Source: Bacteroidetes bacterium MedPE-SWsnd-G1
Lineage (GTDB): Bacteria; Bacteroidota; Bacteroidia; Flavobacteriales; Flavobacteriaceae
Length of the DNA: 64,000 nt
NCBI GenBank assembly: GCA_001874265.1
Contig: MPDD01000011.1
Coordinates: 1 to 64,000 of the forward strand
Direction of reading: 5' to 3'
The notes beneath the pieces are model-generated. The model saw nothing but the letters and a program-made list of their open reading frames with translations, was not told where the DNA came from and ran no database searches. A program made the translations under genes and the position numbers. Below are positions 26,163 to 34,204 of this stretch, piece by piece (position 1 is the stretch's first letter; each line of letters starts with the position of its first letter).

Positions 26163-26597
26163 ATGAACTCCAAAGTCACCCTAAAAAAATTCATAATCCC
26201 CACATTTATTTTAGCATTTACTGCTATTGGATACTCTCAAAAAGTCCCAGTAATTAAACATTTAGATGAAGAAACCATCGATGAGATTAAAATCGACTTC
26301 GACGAAGACGGCGATTTAGATGTTATAGTTGCAGGAGTTTTTGTTAAAAAAAATCAAGGCAGAGTCTATTTGGTTAAAAATAACGGCTTTGGCTATTCTA
26401 AACCAGAATATCTTTTTTCTTTCCCTACTATCGGGAGAAAACAAGAGATTTCAATTAATCAGAGTGGTAATTTAACTAAAATTACGGTTTTTGGTACATC
26501 TCCTACTGGCAAGCAAAATGAGTTTAATGCTACATTGTTAAAAGGAAAATTTGAAGGTGTAACAATACCAGCAATTCCACCATCAATTGACGACTAG
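26163..26597 (+). CDS. Small secreted protein with a VCBS/FG-GAP-like motif
   Basis: 144 residues. Signal peptide about 1-25 (ends IGYSQ). Residues near 41-54 read IKIDFDEDGDLDVIVAG, the calcium-binding DxDxDGxxD loop found in VCBS and FG-GAP repeats of cell-surface proteins. Only one such repeat is present, unlike the usual arrays. The acidic EETIDEIKID lead-in and the C-terminal IPAIPPSIDD are distinctive. Named family not recognised. A promoter and a terminator-like hairpin lie directly upstream. Confidence 0.7.
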   Translation: MNSKVTLKKFIIPTFILAFTAIGYSQKVPVIKHLDEETIDEIKIDFDEDGDLDVIVAGVFVKKNQGRVYLVKNNGFGYSKPEYLFSFPTIGRKQEISINQSGNLTKITVFGTSPTGKQNEFNATLLKGKFEGVTIPAIPPSIDD

Positions 26598-26685
26598 TTA
26601 TTTAATTAGAGTATTCTATTATTTGTTTTGCTTCAGAAATGAGTAACAATGCTTAAATTTGAATTTAGATGAAATTTCTAAATTC

Positions 26686-27426
26686 ATGAACAAGCACATT
26701 CACATTTTAAATGGAGATGCTCTACTATCTAGTTTTCCTAAGGGAATAAAAGGTGAGCGAATTGTTTTTAGAGAATGTTTAGTTGACGGTCCAGTTCACA
26801 GCAACAGTTTAGAAGAATTATATAAACTTAGGGCTAAGTTTTTAAATAAAAATTACCCAGCTATTTCAATAGAGGACTATTTTAACAAATCCGCTAGGGA
26901 AATTGACAGAATCAATGTAATTCCAAAATACTCAATAATAAATTTATGGTTCGAAGATGATTTGTTTTGTCAAGTAAATTTCTGGTTCATACTGTATTTA
27001 TTAAAAGACAAAGGCTGTGAAACATTTTTAGTCCGACCAAAAAAGCATACGCAATTTGGGTTTGGAAATTATAATTCAGGTGAACTAACCGCATTGTTAA
27101 AAGCCAAAACAAGTATTTTCTTAACCGAAGACTTGATTGGATTATGGACATCCTATCAACAAAATAAAGTTAATCATCTAATAACTCATGCCACTACATT
27201 AAATCAAGAATTTCCATTTATTCTAAATGCTGTTATGGCACATGTAGAAAGGCTACCTACTATATCATCTAAAGGTAGACCTGCAGAATCTTTAATTAAT
27301 ATAATGAATGACTTAAATTCGACAGAATTTTCTATTGTGTTTAAGGAGTTCTGTAAAAGAGAACCAATCTACGGCTTTGGTGATCTTCAAGTAAAAAGAA
27401 TTTATAACGAAATTTTAAAAAACTAA
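26686..27426 (+). CDS. DUF1835 domain-containing protein
   Basis: Starting at the ATG at 26686 gives 246 residues beginning MNKHIHILNGDALLSSFPKG; a TTG nine codons upstream is also in frame but less likely. The opening and the following RIVFRECLVDGPV match DUF1835, a cytosolic family of unknown function with a conserved HILNGD and ECL.DGP. The later INLWFEDDLFCQVNFWFILY is also typical. No catalytic role is established. Next gene starts 8 bp after its stop. Confidence 0.85.
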   Translation: MNKHIHILNGDALLSSFPKGIKGERIVFRECLVDGPVHSNSLEELYKLRAKFLNKNYPAISIEDYFNKSAREIDRINVIPKYSIINLWFEDDLFCQVNFWFILYLLKDKGCETFLVRPKKHTQFGFGNYNSGELTALLKAKTSIFLTEDLIGLWTSYQQNKVNHLITHATTLNQEFPFILNAVMAHVERLPTISSKGRPAESLINIMNDLNSTEFSIVFKEFCKREPIYGFGDLQVKRIYNEILKN

Positions 27427-27433
27427 ATGTATT

Positions 27434-27835
27434 ATGAGAATTATAATGTTTTGCATTATTGCAATTTTAACAACGACAAGTTTTAGTCAGAAGGATAAAA
27501 AAATTAGTACAATAGATTTTGTACAAATAGTAAATAATAATTACGATGAAGTAATTTACTATTATGAGAACAATTGGAAAGTACTACGAGAAATGGCTGT
27601 TAAAAAAGGGTATATTGAAACATATCAAGTTATGGAATCTCCAACCGCTGATTCGACTGGTTTTGACATTATTTTGGTTACTACCTATAAAAATGACCAA
27701 CAATATGAAAAACGAGAAACGCATTTTCAAGAACTTATAAAGGAAAAAGGCCCTTTAAAGTTGTTAAATGATAAAAAACCAGGTGACTTTAGAAAAGTCA
27801 TTTATAACAAGGAAAATGTGAAGCAATGGAATTAA
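27434..27835 (+). CDS. Small secreted hypothetical protein
   Basis: 133 residues with a signal peptide (about 1-18, TSFSQ). The mature part is Lys/Glu/Tyr-rich and contains FDIILVTTYKNDQQYEKRETHF, a strand-helix pattern seen in other flavobacterial secreted proteins without a known function. No cysteines in the mature part and no named domain. It lies 8 bp after the DUF1835 gene and 11 bp before an SRPBCC gene, so it may be part of a three-gene transcript. Confidence 0.65.
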   Translation: MRIIMFCIIAILTTTSFSQKDKKISTIDFVQIVNNNYDEVIYYYENNWKVLREMAVKKGYIETYQVMESPTADSTGFDIILVTTYKNDQQYEKRETHFQELIKEKGPLKLLNDKKPGDFRKVIYNKENVKQWN

Positions 27836-27846
27836 TATTTTAAATT

Positions 27847-28281
27847 ATGAACTCTAAACATTCAATATACCACAATTTAGTTGTAGAAGCTACTGCTGAT
27901 AAAGTTTTTAATGTTATCACTAGTCCTAACGAACTCGTAAAATGGTGGCCACTAAGATGTGAGGGAGTTCCCGAATTAAATAAGAACTATAATTTTTACT
28001 TTTCTGAAGAATTTAATTGGTACGGGAAAGTAGTTAGTATTGAAAAAAATAAGCAATTCTTTATTAAAATGACCAATGCTGATTCAGATTGGGTAGACAC
28101 AATATTCGGTTTTGAATTGATTAAAAATGGGAATTCGACACAACTGTCATTCTCTCATGTAAATTGGCCAAAATGTAACGCCCACTTTAAAACATCCTCA
28201 TTTTGTTGGGCGATGCTTCTAAACAGTTTAAAAAACTATATCGAAAAAGGTATCATTATTCCTTTTGAAGAAAGAACCTAA
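27847..28281 (+). CDS. SRPBCC-fold protein (AHSA1-like)
   Basis: 144-residue START/Bet v1-like protein. The opening VVEATADKVFNVITSPNELVKWWP is the classic first strand and helices, and DTIFGFELIKNGNSTQLSFSHVNWP forms the central sheet, of the AHSA1 (activator of Hsp90-like) group. These hydrophobic-pocket proteins bind small ligands or aid protein folding; no catalytic residues can be named. It closes the small transcript starting at 26686 and ends at a terminator shared with tRNA-Arg. Confidence 0.85.
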   Translation: MNSKHSIYHNLVVEATADKVFNVITSPNELVKWWPLRCEGVPELNKNYNFYFSEEFNWYGKVVSIEKNKQFFIKMTNADSDWVDTIFGFELIKNGNSTQLSFSHVNWPKCNAHFKTSSFCWAMLLNSLKNYIEKGIIIPFEERT

Positions 28282-28283
28282 AA

Positions 28284-28318
28284 CAAAAAAGCCTCAACAT
28301 TGCTATTAAGGCTTTTTG
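28284..28318. terminator. Terminator shared by SRPBCC gene and tRNA cluster
   Basis: CAAAAAAGCCT ... AAGGCTTTTTG with a 13-nt loop. It abuts the tRNA-Arg 3' end on the minus strand. Confidence 0.75.
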
Positions 28319-28392
28319 TGATCGCGAAAGGATTCGAACCTTTGACCGTCTGCTTAGAAGGCAGATGCTCTATCCAGCTGAGCTACGCGACC
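28319..28392 (-). tRNA. tRNA-Arg (TCT)
   Basis: Acceptor GGTCGCG/CGCGATC with one G-U pair, D-arm AGCTCAGCTGGATAGAGC, anticodon stem TCTGC/GCAGA around loop CTTCTAA (anticodon TCT), T-loop TTCGAAT. CCA not encoded. Last of three tandem tRNA genes. Confidence 0.96.
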
Positions 28393-28436
28393 ATTCCAAA
28401 TCTTTCGATTTGAATTTCGTAAAAATAAGTTCTCTG

Positions 28437-28511
28437 TCGGGGTGGCAGGATTCGAACCTGCGACCTCCTCGTCCCAAACGAGGCGCGATAACCGGGCTAC
28501 GCTACACCCCG
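28437..28511 (-). tRNA. tRNA-Pro (TGG)
   Basis: Acceptor CGGGGTG/CACCCCG with the C1-G72 pair common in tRNA-Pro, anticodon stem CCTCG/CGAGG around loop TTTGGGA (anticodon TGG), T-loop TTCGAAT. CCA not encoded. Middle gene of the Ser-Pro-Arg cluster. Confidence 0.96.
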
Positions 28512-28545
28512 AGAACAGTTTTAAACTGATTTCTTTAAAAAAATG

Positions 28546-28632
28546 CGGAGAGGAAGGGATTCGAACCCCCGGTACCCGTAAAGGTACAACTCCTTAGCAG
28601 GGAGCCCCGATCGACCACTCTGGCACCTCTCC
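28546..28632 (-). tRNA. tRNA-Ser (GCT)
   Basis: Class II tRNA with a long variable arm (TTGTACCTTTACGGGTACC). Acceptor GGAGAGG/CCTCTCC with discriminator G, anticodon stem GCTCC/GGAGT around loop CTGCTAA (anticodon GCT), T-loop TTCGAAT. First of three tandem tRNA genes on this strand. Confidence 0.96.
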
Positions 28633-28733
28633 ATTTATTTTATTGCAATGAACTTATTTTTGCGAGTGCAAATGTAAGATTATACTTATTATTTCACAAC
28701 ATTTTTTTAATTATTTTAGAATAAAATTAGTCA

Positions 28734-30782
28734 TTACTCTGGATACTCGATTCTTACGTGATAAATATTCTTAACTTTCTTTTTTAAGACCTTTTTTACA
28801 ATTACGATATCCTTAAATGTAATATCAGCATTCATAAATTGCCCATCTTCCATTTGCTTTGATATTATTTTCTCAATTAGATTATCAATGGCTTGTGCAG
28901 TTGGTTCTTTTAAACTCTTAGATGCCGCTTCGGCAGCGTCACACATCATCAGTATCGCCGTTTCTTTTGAAAAAGGATTTGGTCCCGGATATCTAAATTT
29001 TTCTATTGCTACACGTTCTGGATTCTCATTCTTTTCTTGCATATAAAAATAATATACCAAACTAGTACCATGATGTGTCCTAATAAAGTCTATAATTCTA
29101 TCTGGTAAAAGATTTTTTTTTGCCAACTCTATCCCTTCAATAACATGGTTTATAATTATCCCTGCACTGTCGACATTTGATAAATCCGAATGAGGATTCA
29201 CATTCGTAGATTGATTCTCCGTAAAATACATAGGATTGTTCATTTTACCAATATCATGATACAAGGCTCCAGTTCTAACTAACATTGCATTTGCTCCAAT
29301 TTCATTGGCTGCTGCTTCTGCCAAATTCGCAACCTGCATCGAATGCTGAAAAGTTCCTGGTGCTTCTTCTGCCAGCATACGCAATAAAGTAGAATTGGTA
29401 TTCGATAATTCTAATAAGGATACATCAGAAACCAAACCAAAGACCTTTTCATATAAAAATATAAGGAATGGAACTAAAAAGGCCAAAACGCCATTAAAAG
29501 CAAACAACCTAAAGTAAAACCAATTCAATTCTTCAATATTCCCTTCTTGAATTATAGTGAATGCCACATAAGCAATCATATAAATTAAAGTAATTTGGCC
29601 AATAGAAATAAATAAATTCACTCTTCTATACAACTCAGAAACGGTTAAAATGGTAACAATACCTGCTATTATCTGAAGAAATATAAACTCAAAACTGTTG
29701 GGCACAATAAACCCAAGTAATAAAACTGTTAATACATGCGCAAACAATCCAAGCCTTGCATCAAAAAAAGCTTTTAAAATAATTGGTAAAATACAAAGCG
29801 GAACGGCATATACATACTTAACATCAATCTTTACAACTACAGTCACCAAAAATACCATAAGTGCTATATTGAGAAATATGAGCGTCGTTTTGGTACTATT
29901 CTCATAAATATCAGTTCTATATTTTCTCAAAAACAACAATAGCATTAACAATGCTAATGCTACTAAAACCGAATACCCGAATACCACCCAATTATAATTG
30001 GACTCCGACCATACTTGTGATTCTAATTCTCTTCGTATAGAGTTTAGCGCTTCCAATTTTTTACCCTCTACTATATCTCCTTTTAAAATAACTAATTCGT
30101 TCTCTGCAACAAATCCAGTGGTATACGATAAATTCTTAGTTCTTTCTTCTTTAGCTTTCTCTGTAAATTCTTCATCAAAATGAACGTTTGAACGAATAAC
30201 TTCTGAAAGAATATTCAACAATGATGACCGCAATTCTATCGGAGTAGTATTCGCTAGACTAGTACTTATATATTGAAGTAATTCTGTAGAAGTAATAAAT
30301 TTATCCGGAGGAATACTGAACGCTAAATTCCCCTTTCTTAAGGTGATCTCTACTGTTGAATTTGTAATTTTAGATTCAGATTGCGAGTCAATAAAACCAA
30401 AATCGTATATAGAAGAAATAATATCTTGGCCAATTGATAAAATTTCCTCAACAATTTCCGGGGTTAAATTTTCTTGTCGAACCCGTTCTTCAAAATTAAA
30501 ATGAACATTTCGCACAAGCGCTTCATCAAATTTAAAATATAAGGTCGAATTTTTTTCAATTTCTAAAATTTCAGCATCAATGGTTTCCTGAGACTTTTGA
30601 ATGGCAAAATTAAATGGGGCATAATAATTTTCATACAACCAAGGCTTACCCTTAAAATAATCATATTTAAACTTCCCTCCTTTTGGAAAAAGAAATACAA
30701 TAAGTACAACGGTCAAAACATATAATATGAGTTTGTAAATTAAGGAATGTTGCTGCAGTACTTTGTTCAGGAAATTCTTCAT
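28734..30782 (-). CDS. 7TM-HD phosphodiesterase (PgpH-like)
   Basis: 682 residues. An N-terminal membrane helix (about 17-33) precedes a roughly 230-residue extracytoplasmic 7TMR-HD domain, then seven or so membrane helices (about 265-455), and a cytosolic HD domain at about 470-670. The metal site is visible as TGALYHDIGKMNNP, with FQHSMQVANLAEAAA before it and THHGTSLVYYFY after it. PgpH-type proteins hydrolyse c-di-AMP to pApA, and members occur throughout Bacteroidota. Function is by family. A complete promoter lies 4 bp upstream of the ATG. Confidence 0.9.
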   Translation of the reverse strand: MKNFLNKVLQQHSLIYKLILYVLTVVLIVFLFPKGGKFKYDYFKGKPWLYENYYAPFNFAIQKSQETIDAEILEIEKNSTLYFKFDEALVRNVHFNFEERVRQENLTPEIVEEILSIGQDIISSIYDFGFIDSQSESKITNSTVEITLRKGNLAFSIPPDKFITSTELLQYISTSLANTTPIELRSSLLNILSEVIRSNVHFDEEFTEKAKEERTKNLSYTTGFVAENELVILKGDIVEGKKLEALNSIRRELESQVWSESNYNWVVFGYSVLVALALLMLLLFLRKYRTDIYENSTKTTLIFLNIALMVFLVTVVVKIDVKYVYAVPLCILPIILKAFFDARLGLFAHVLTVLLLGFIVPNSFEFIFLQIIAGIVTILTVSELYRRVNLFISIGQITLIYMIAYVAFTIIQEGNIEELNWFYFRLFAFNGVLAFLVPFLIFLYEKVFGLVSDVSLLELSNTNSTLLRMLAEEAPGTFQHSMQVANLAEAAANEIGANAMLVRTGALYHDIGKMNNPMYFTENQSTNVNPHSDLSNVDSAGIIINHVIEGIELAKKNLLPDRIIDFIRTHHGTSLVYYFYMQEKNENPERVAIEKFRYPGPNPFSKETAILMMCDAAEAASKSLKEPTAQAIDNLIEKIISKQMEDGQFMNADITFKDIVIVKKVLKKKVKNIYHVRIEYPE

Positions 30783-30786
30783 GATT

Positions 30787-30815
30787 CAAAAATAGGAAAA
30801 TAAAACTGATAACAA
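30787..30815 (-). promoter_or_regulatory. Promoter of the 7TM-HD gene (TTG-N18-TATTTTTG), leaderless candidate
   Basis: On the minus strand TTG (30813-30815), 18 bp, TATTTTTG (30787-30794), then AATC and the ATG. The -7 box is so close that transcription should begin at or next to the start codon. The aroQ promoter has the same layout. Confidence 0.6.
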
Positions 30816-30895
30816 TAGAGAATTTATAGTGTTTCAAAAGGAGATAATTCTCATCAAAAATGATTAAATTCGCAACATAAATTAACTCAAAAACT

Positions 30896-32074
30896 ATGTT
30901 GAAAGAAGTTGTAATTGTTTCGATGGCAAGGACTCCTATTGGAAGTTTCTTAGGATCATTAGCAAGTATTCCTGCTCCAAAATTAGGGGCTACTGCAATA
31001 AAAGGTGCATTAGAAAAGATTAATTTAGATCCGAGCCTTGTGGATGAAGTATTTATGGGAAATGTAATTTCTGCTGGACTAAAACAGGCTCCTGCTAAGC
31101 AAGCAGCCATATTTGCCGGAATCCCAGATAGAGTTCCGTGTACTACCATAAATAAAGTATGTTCTTCAGGAATGAAATCTGTAATGTTGGCAGCACAATC
31201 CATTCAATGTGGAGATGCTGATGTGGTAATTGCTGGAGGTATGGAAAGTATGAGTAGAGTTCCTCATTATTTAAATGGAAGGTCTGCCATTAAACTAGGT
31301 ACAATAAAATCTGAAGACGGGTTATTAGTTGATGGATTAACAGATGTTTATGACCAAAAGCATATGGGGACATGTGCAGATTTATGCGCTACCGAACATA
31401 AGTTCTCAAGAGAAGATCAAGATAATTTCGCCATTGAATCTTACAAAAGAACAGCAAAAGCTTGGGGAGAATCAAAATTTAAAAACGAAGTAGTTCCTGT
31501 TGAAATACCACAACGAAAAGGTGATTCAATTTTTTTTTCAGAAGACGAAGAATACAAAAATGTGAAGATGGATAAAATTCCTAATTTACGTCCTGTGTTT
31601 TCTGCAGATGGAACCGTTACAGCAGCCAATGCATCCACGCTAAACGATGGAGGTGCGGCGTTATTGCTTATGAGTAAGGAAAAAGCGGACGAATTAAACT
31701 TAAAACCACTGGCAAAGATTGTTTCTTATGCAGATGCATCACAAGAACCAAAATGGTTTACAACTGCGCCCGCAAAGGCTGTCCCGAAAGCTTTAGATAA
31801 AGCAAATTTAACGCTAGATAAAATTGACTATTTCGAATTAAATGAAGCATTCTCAGTTGTAGGTTTAGCAAACATAAAACTTTTAGACATAAAGCCAGAA
31901 ACCGTTAATGTAAATGGTGGTGCCGTTTCAATTGGTCACCCATTAGGAATGTCAGGCTCTAGAATAATTATGTCATTAATTTCTGTTCTTAAACAAAACA
32001 AAGGTGTATTAGGTGCAGCGGGAATATGTAACGGCGGCGGAGGTGCTTCAGCAATAGTTATCGAAAACCTATAA
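30896..32074 (+). CDS. Acetyl-CoA C-acyltransferase (thiolase II family)
   Basis: Thiolase of 392 residues that makes or cleaves acetoacetyl-CoA or 3-ketoacyl-CoA. The nucleophile C89 lies in NKVCSSGMKSV. The C-terminal catalytic residues are H348 (GHPLGMSGSR) and C378 (CNGGGGAS), and NEAF is present near 320. Length and motifs are those of biosynthetic (AtoB-type) thiolases; a role in fatty-acid or amino-acid breakdown is equally possible. Divergent from the 7TM-HD gene and 22 bp before the NlpC/P60 gene. Confidence 0.95.
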   Translation: MLKEVVIVSMARTPIGSFLGSLASIPAPKLGATAIKGALEKINLDPSLVDEVFMGNVISAGLKQAPAKQAAIFAGIPDRVPCTTINKVCSSGMKSVMLAAQSIQCGDADVVIAGGMESMSRVPHYLNGRSAIKLGTIKSEDGLLVDGLTDVYDQKHMGTCADLCATEHKFSREDQDNFAIESYKRTAKAWGESKFKNEVVPVEIPQRKGDSIFFSEDEEYKNVKMDKIPNLRPVFSADGTVTAANASTLNDGGAALLLMSKEKADELNLKPLAKIVSYADASQEPKWFTTAPAKAVPKALDKANLTLDKIDYFELNEAFSVVGLANIKLLDIKPETVNVNGGAVSIGHPLGMSGSRIIMSLISVLKQNKGVLGAAGICNGGGGASAIVIENL

Positions 32075-32096
32075 TATTAAAGACTAAAACAACCTC

Positions 32097-32867
32097 ATGC
32101 TTTACGGAATTTGTAATTTAAGTATCGTTTCACTTCGTTTGGAGCCTAGTGATCAAAGCGAACTAATATCTCAAGTTTTGTTTGGTGAATACTTTAAAGT
32201 TTTAGAAAAGAGGGTTCATTGGAGTAAAATCAGACTTGAATTTGACAATTATGAGGGCTGGATAGACAACAAACAATACTTAGAAATAACTAAGGAACAA
32301 TATGATGAATTGTCTATATCAGAAGTTAAAATTTCTAATGAGCTCATTAATTTTATTTCAGATTCAAACCAAAACCTGATCCCTATCTCATTAGGTTCTT
32401 CACTCCCTTTTCTTAAAAATAATTTTTTGAAAATTGGGTCTACAGAGTTTAATTATGATGGAGATGTAACTGTCGGAATTAAAGACAAATCAAAAATTAT
32501 AGAATTGGCGTTTATGTACCTAAATACTCCCTATTTATGGGGAGGAAAAACACCATTCGGTATTGATTGTTCGGGACTAACTCAAATGGTTTACAAATTA
32601 TGTGGTTATAAATTATTACGAGGAGCAGCAGAACAAGCAACACAAGGAGAAGTATTAAGTTTTATTGAGGAAAGTGAACCCGGAGATTTAGCCTTTTTTG
32701 ATGATAAAGAAGGGAATATTGTACATGTAGGTTTAATTATGAGCGATAACTATATTATTCATGCCTATGGAAAGGTAAGAATAGATCGTATAGACCACAG
32801 TGGAATTTATAATATCGATTCAAAACGACACACGCATAAACTACGTGTTATTAAAAAAGTAATATAA
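32097..32867 (+). CDS. C40-family peptidase (NlpC/P60) with SH3 domain
   Basis: 256 residues. The first ~60 form an SH3-like targeting domain (GICNLSIVSLRLEPSDQSELISQVLFGE). The NlpC/P60 domain spans about 130-250 with the triad C158 (FGIDCSGLTQ), H210 (NIVHVGLIM) and H222 (IIHAYGKVRID). These enzymes cut gamma-D-Glu-meso-DAP bonds of cell-wall peptides. No signal peptide is visible, so it may act in the cytosol on imported muropeptides, as described for related Bacteroidota enzymes. Ends directly in a terminator. Confidence 0.92.
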   Translation: MLYGICNLSIVSLRLEPSDQSELISQVLFGEYFKVLEKRVHWSKIRLEFDNYEGWIDNKQYLEITKEQYDELSISEVKISNELINFISDSNQNLIPISLGSSLPFLKNNFLKIGSTEFNYDGDVTVGIKDKSKIIELAFMYLNTPYLWGGKTPFGIDCSGLTQMVYKLCGYKLLRGAAEQATQGEVLSFIEESEPGDLAFFDDKEGNIVHVGLIMSDNYIIHAYGKVRIDRIDHSGIYNIDSKRHTHKLRVIKKVI

Positions 32868-32899
32868 AAAAATCCCGATTTATATCGGGATTTTTTTTT
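32866..32899. terminator. Bidirectional terminator
   Basis: AAAAAAATCCCGAT - TTAT - ATCGGGATTTTTTTT, perfect stem, between the converging NlpC/P60 and TPR genes. It touches the NlpC stop codon. Confidence 0.9.
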
Positions 32900-32923
32900 A
32901 TGAAACTATTAAATACTTAAAAG

Positions 32924-34186
32924 TTAAATTCTTTTCTCCATATTCAAGGCCTCAAAATAACTGTTAAGTTGTTTTCTTAGTCCTTCTTTTTGCTCTTCAT
33001 CTGAAGATAATTCATATGCTTTTTCATAAAATGGAATCGCTTTTAAAATCGTTGGATTTCTCTTGTTCTTAACAATTTCATCGTACTTTTTAAAATTACT
33101 TGCATTCTGGCTCATTTCCTCTTCAATTGCTGCAACGTCATTCATTGCTATAGCCCCAAGATTCATATAAGCATCTACATAATCTGGTTTAAGTTCAATG
33201 GCTTTTTCAAGATGAGTTTGAGCCTTATCTAAATTCTCTCCAGTCTCAAATATCAAAGTCCCAACAAAATAATGTAATTGTGGATCGTTTGGCTTTAACT
33301 CAATTGCTTCTTGCAAAGTAGCCAAATACTTTGCTCTGTCACCCATATTAAAATAGATCGTTCCTTCTGTAATTAATAAGTTATAGTCATTTGGAAAACT
33401 TTCTTTAGCCTTTAATACAAACTCCAAAGCTTTTTCATTTTCTCCAAGTTTAGAATAATTCGTACCTATATTCCTAACCATATCGTTGTATTTGGACTCA
33501 ATAACTGTAGTTTTAGGGTCTCTTGCTAATTCCATTTTAACCGCCTGCATCATCTCACTACTAGAATTATAACCAATTAATTGATCATTAACCGTGCTCG
33601 TTGCTGTATAAGTAGTTGAAATTCCCGTATAACCTAATTCAATTAATTTTTTGAATTGATTGTTTGATTTTTCATAGTTTTTTGCACTCTGATTTAAAAC
33701 AGCGGAATTGTACAAGTTTAATGTATCAGATTTTTTCAAAGAATAGACTTTTTCAAAACCATTTGCTGCTTCAGACAGTTTAGCTATATCATTCGTTTTT
33801 AACCCATCAGTATACGCTGCTCTAGCTCCTGAAGTGATCTTTTCAATAATTGTGTCAATAATTAACGTAACTTCATTAGAGTATTTACTAACATTAGATG
33901 CTTTTTCTACTTCCTTTAATTTATTAAAGGTGGTTATTGTTTCATCCAAATTACTATTGTCACTCCCTTCGGCATATAAGGCCATCCCTTTTATGTAATA
34001 GTACTTTGCTTTTAACTTTTCATCTGCATTCGAAATTAATTCATCCGCCTTAGTAATTTCCGTTAAAGCTGTTGCATAATCTTTCTTTTTTAAGGCTTTT
34101 TCTGCTGCCTTAACTTCATTCTTTTGTGCTATTGTTGACATTGTCATTAACATCGATACTGCCAACGTTGCGATCTTTGTATTCAT
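32924..34186 (-). CDS. TPR-repeat protein downstream of gyrA
   Basis: 420 residues with a signal peptide (about 1-20, MSTIAQ). Helical TPR units run through the protein, clearest at LNLYNSAVLNQSAKNYEKSNNQFKKLIE, FPNDYNLLITEGTIYFNMGDR and KPDYVDAYMNLGAIAMND. It probably acts as a periplasmic scaffold. It begins 18 bp after the gyrA stop, and this gyrA-TPR order is common in Flavobacteriia, so the two are likely co-transcribed, but no functional link with gyrase is known to me. Confidence 0.85.
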   Translation of the reverse strand: MNTKIATLAVSMLMTMSTIAQKNEVKAAEKALKKKDYATALTEITKADELISNADEKLKAKYYYIKGMALYAEGSDNSNLDETITTFNKLKEVEKASNVSKYSNEVTLIIDTIIEKITSGARAAYTDGLKTNDIAKLSEAANGFEKVYSLKKSDTLNLYNSAVLNQSAKNYEKSNNQFKKLIELGYTGISTTYTATSTVNDQLIGYNSSSEMMQAVKMELARDPKTTVIESKYNDMVRNIGTNYSKLGENEKALEFVLKAKESFPNDYNLLITEGTIYFNMGDRAKYLATLQEAIELKPNDPQLHYFVGTLIFETGENLDKAQTHLEKAIELKPDYVDAYMNLGAIAMNDVAAIEEEMSQNASNFKKYDEIVKNKRNPTILKAIPFYEKAYELSSDEEQKEGLRKQLNSYFEALNMEKRI

Positions 34187-34204
34187 TATTATAGTAGTTT
34201 AAAT

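Noticed and set aside
28319-28632. tRNA cluster as an integration hotspot
   Set aside because: No integrase, no repeated tRNA 3' end and ordinary genes on both sides.
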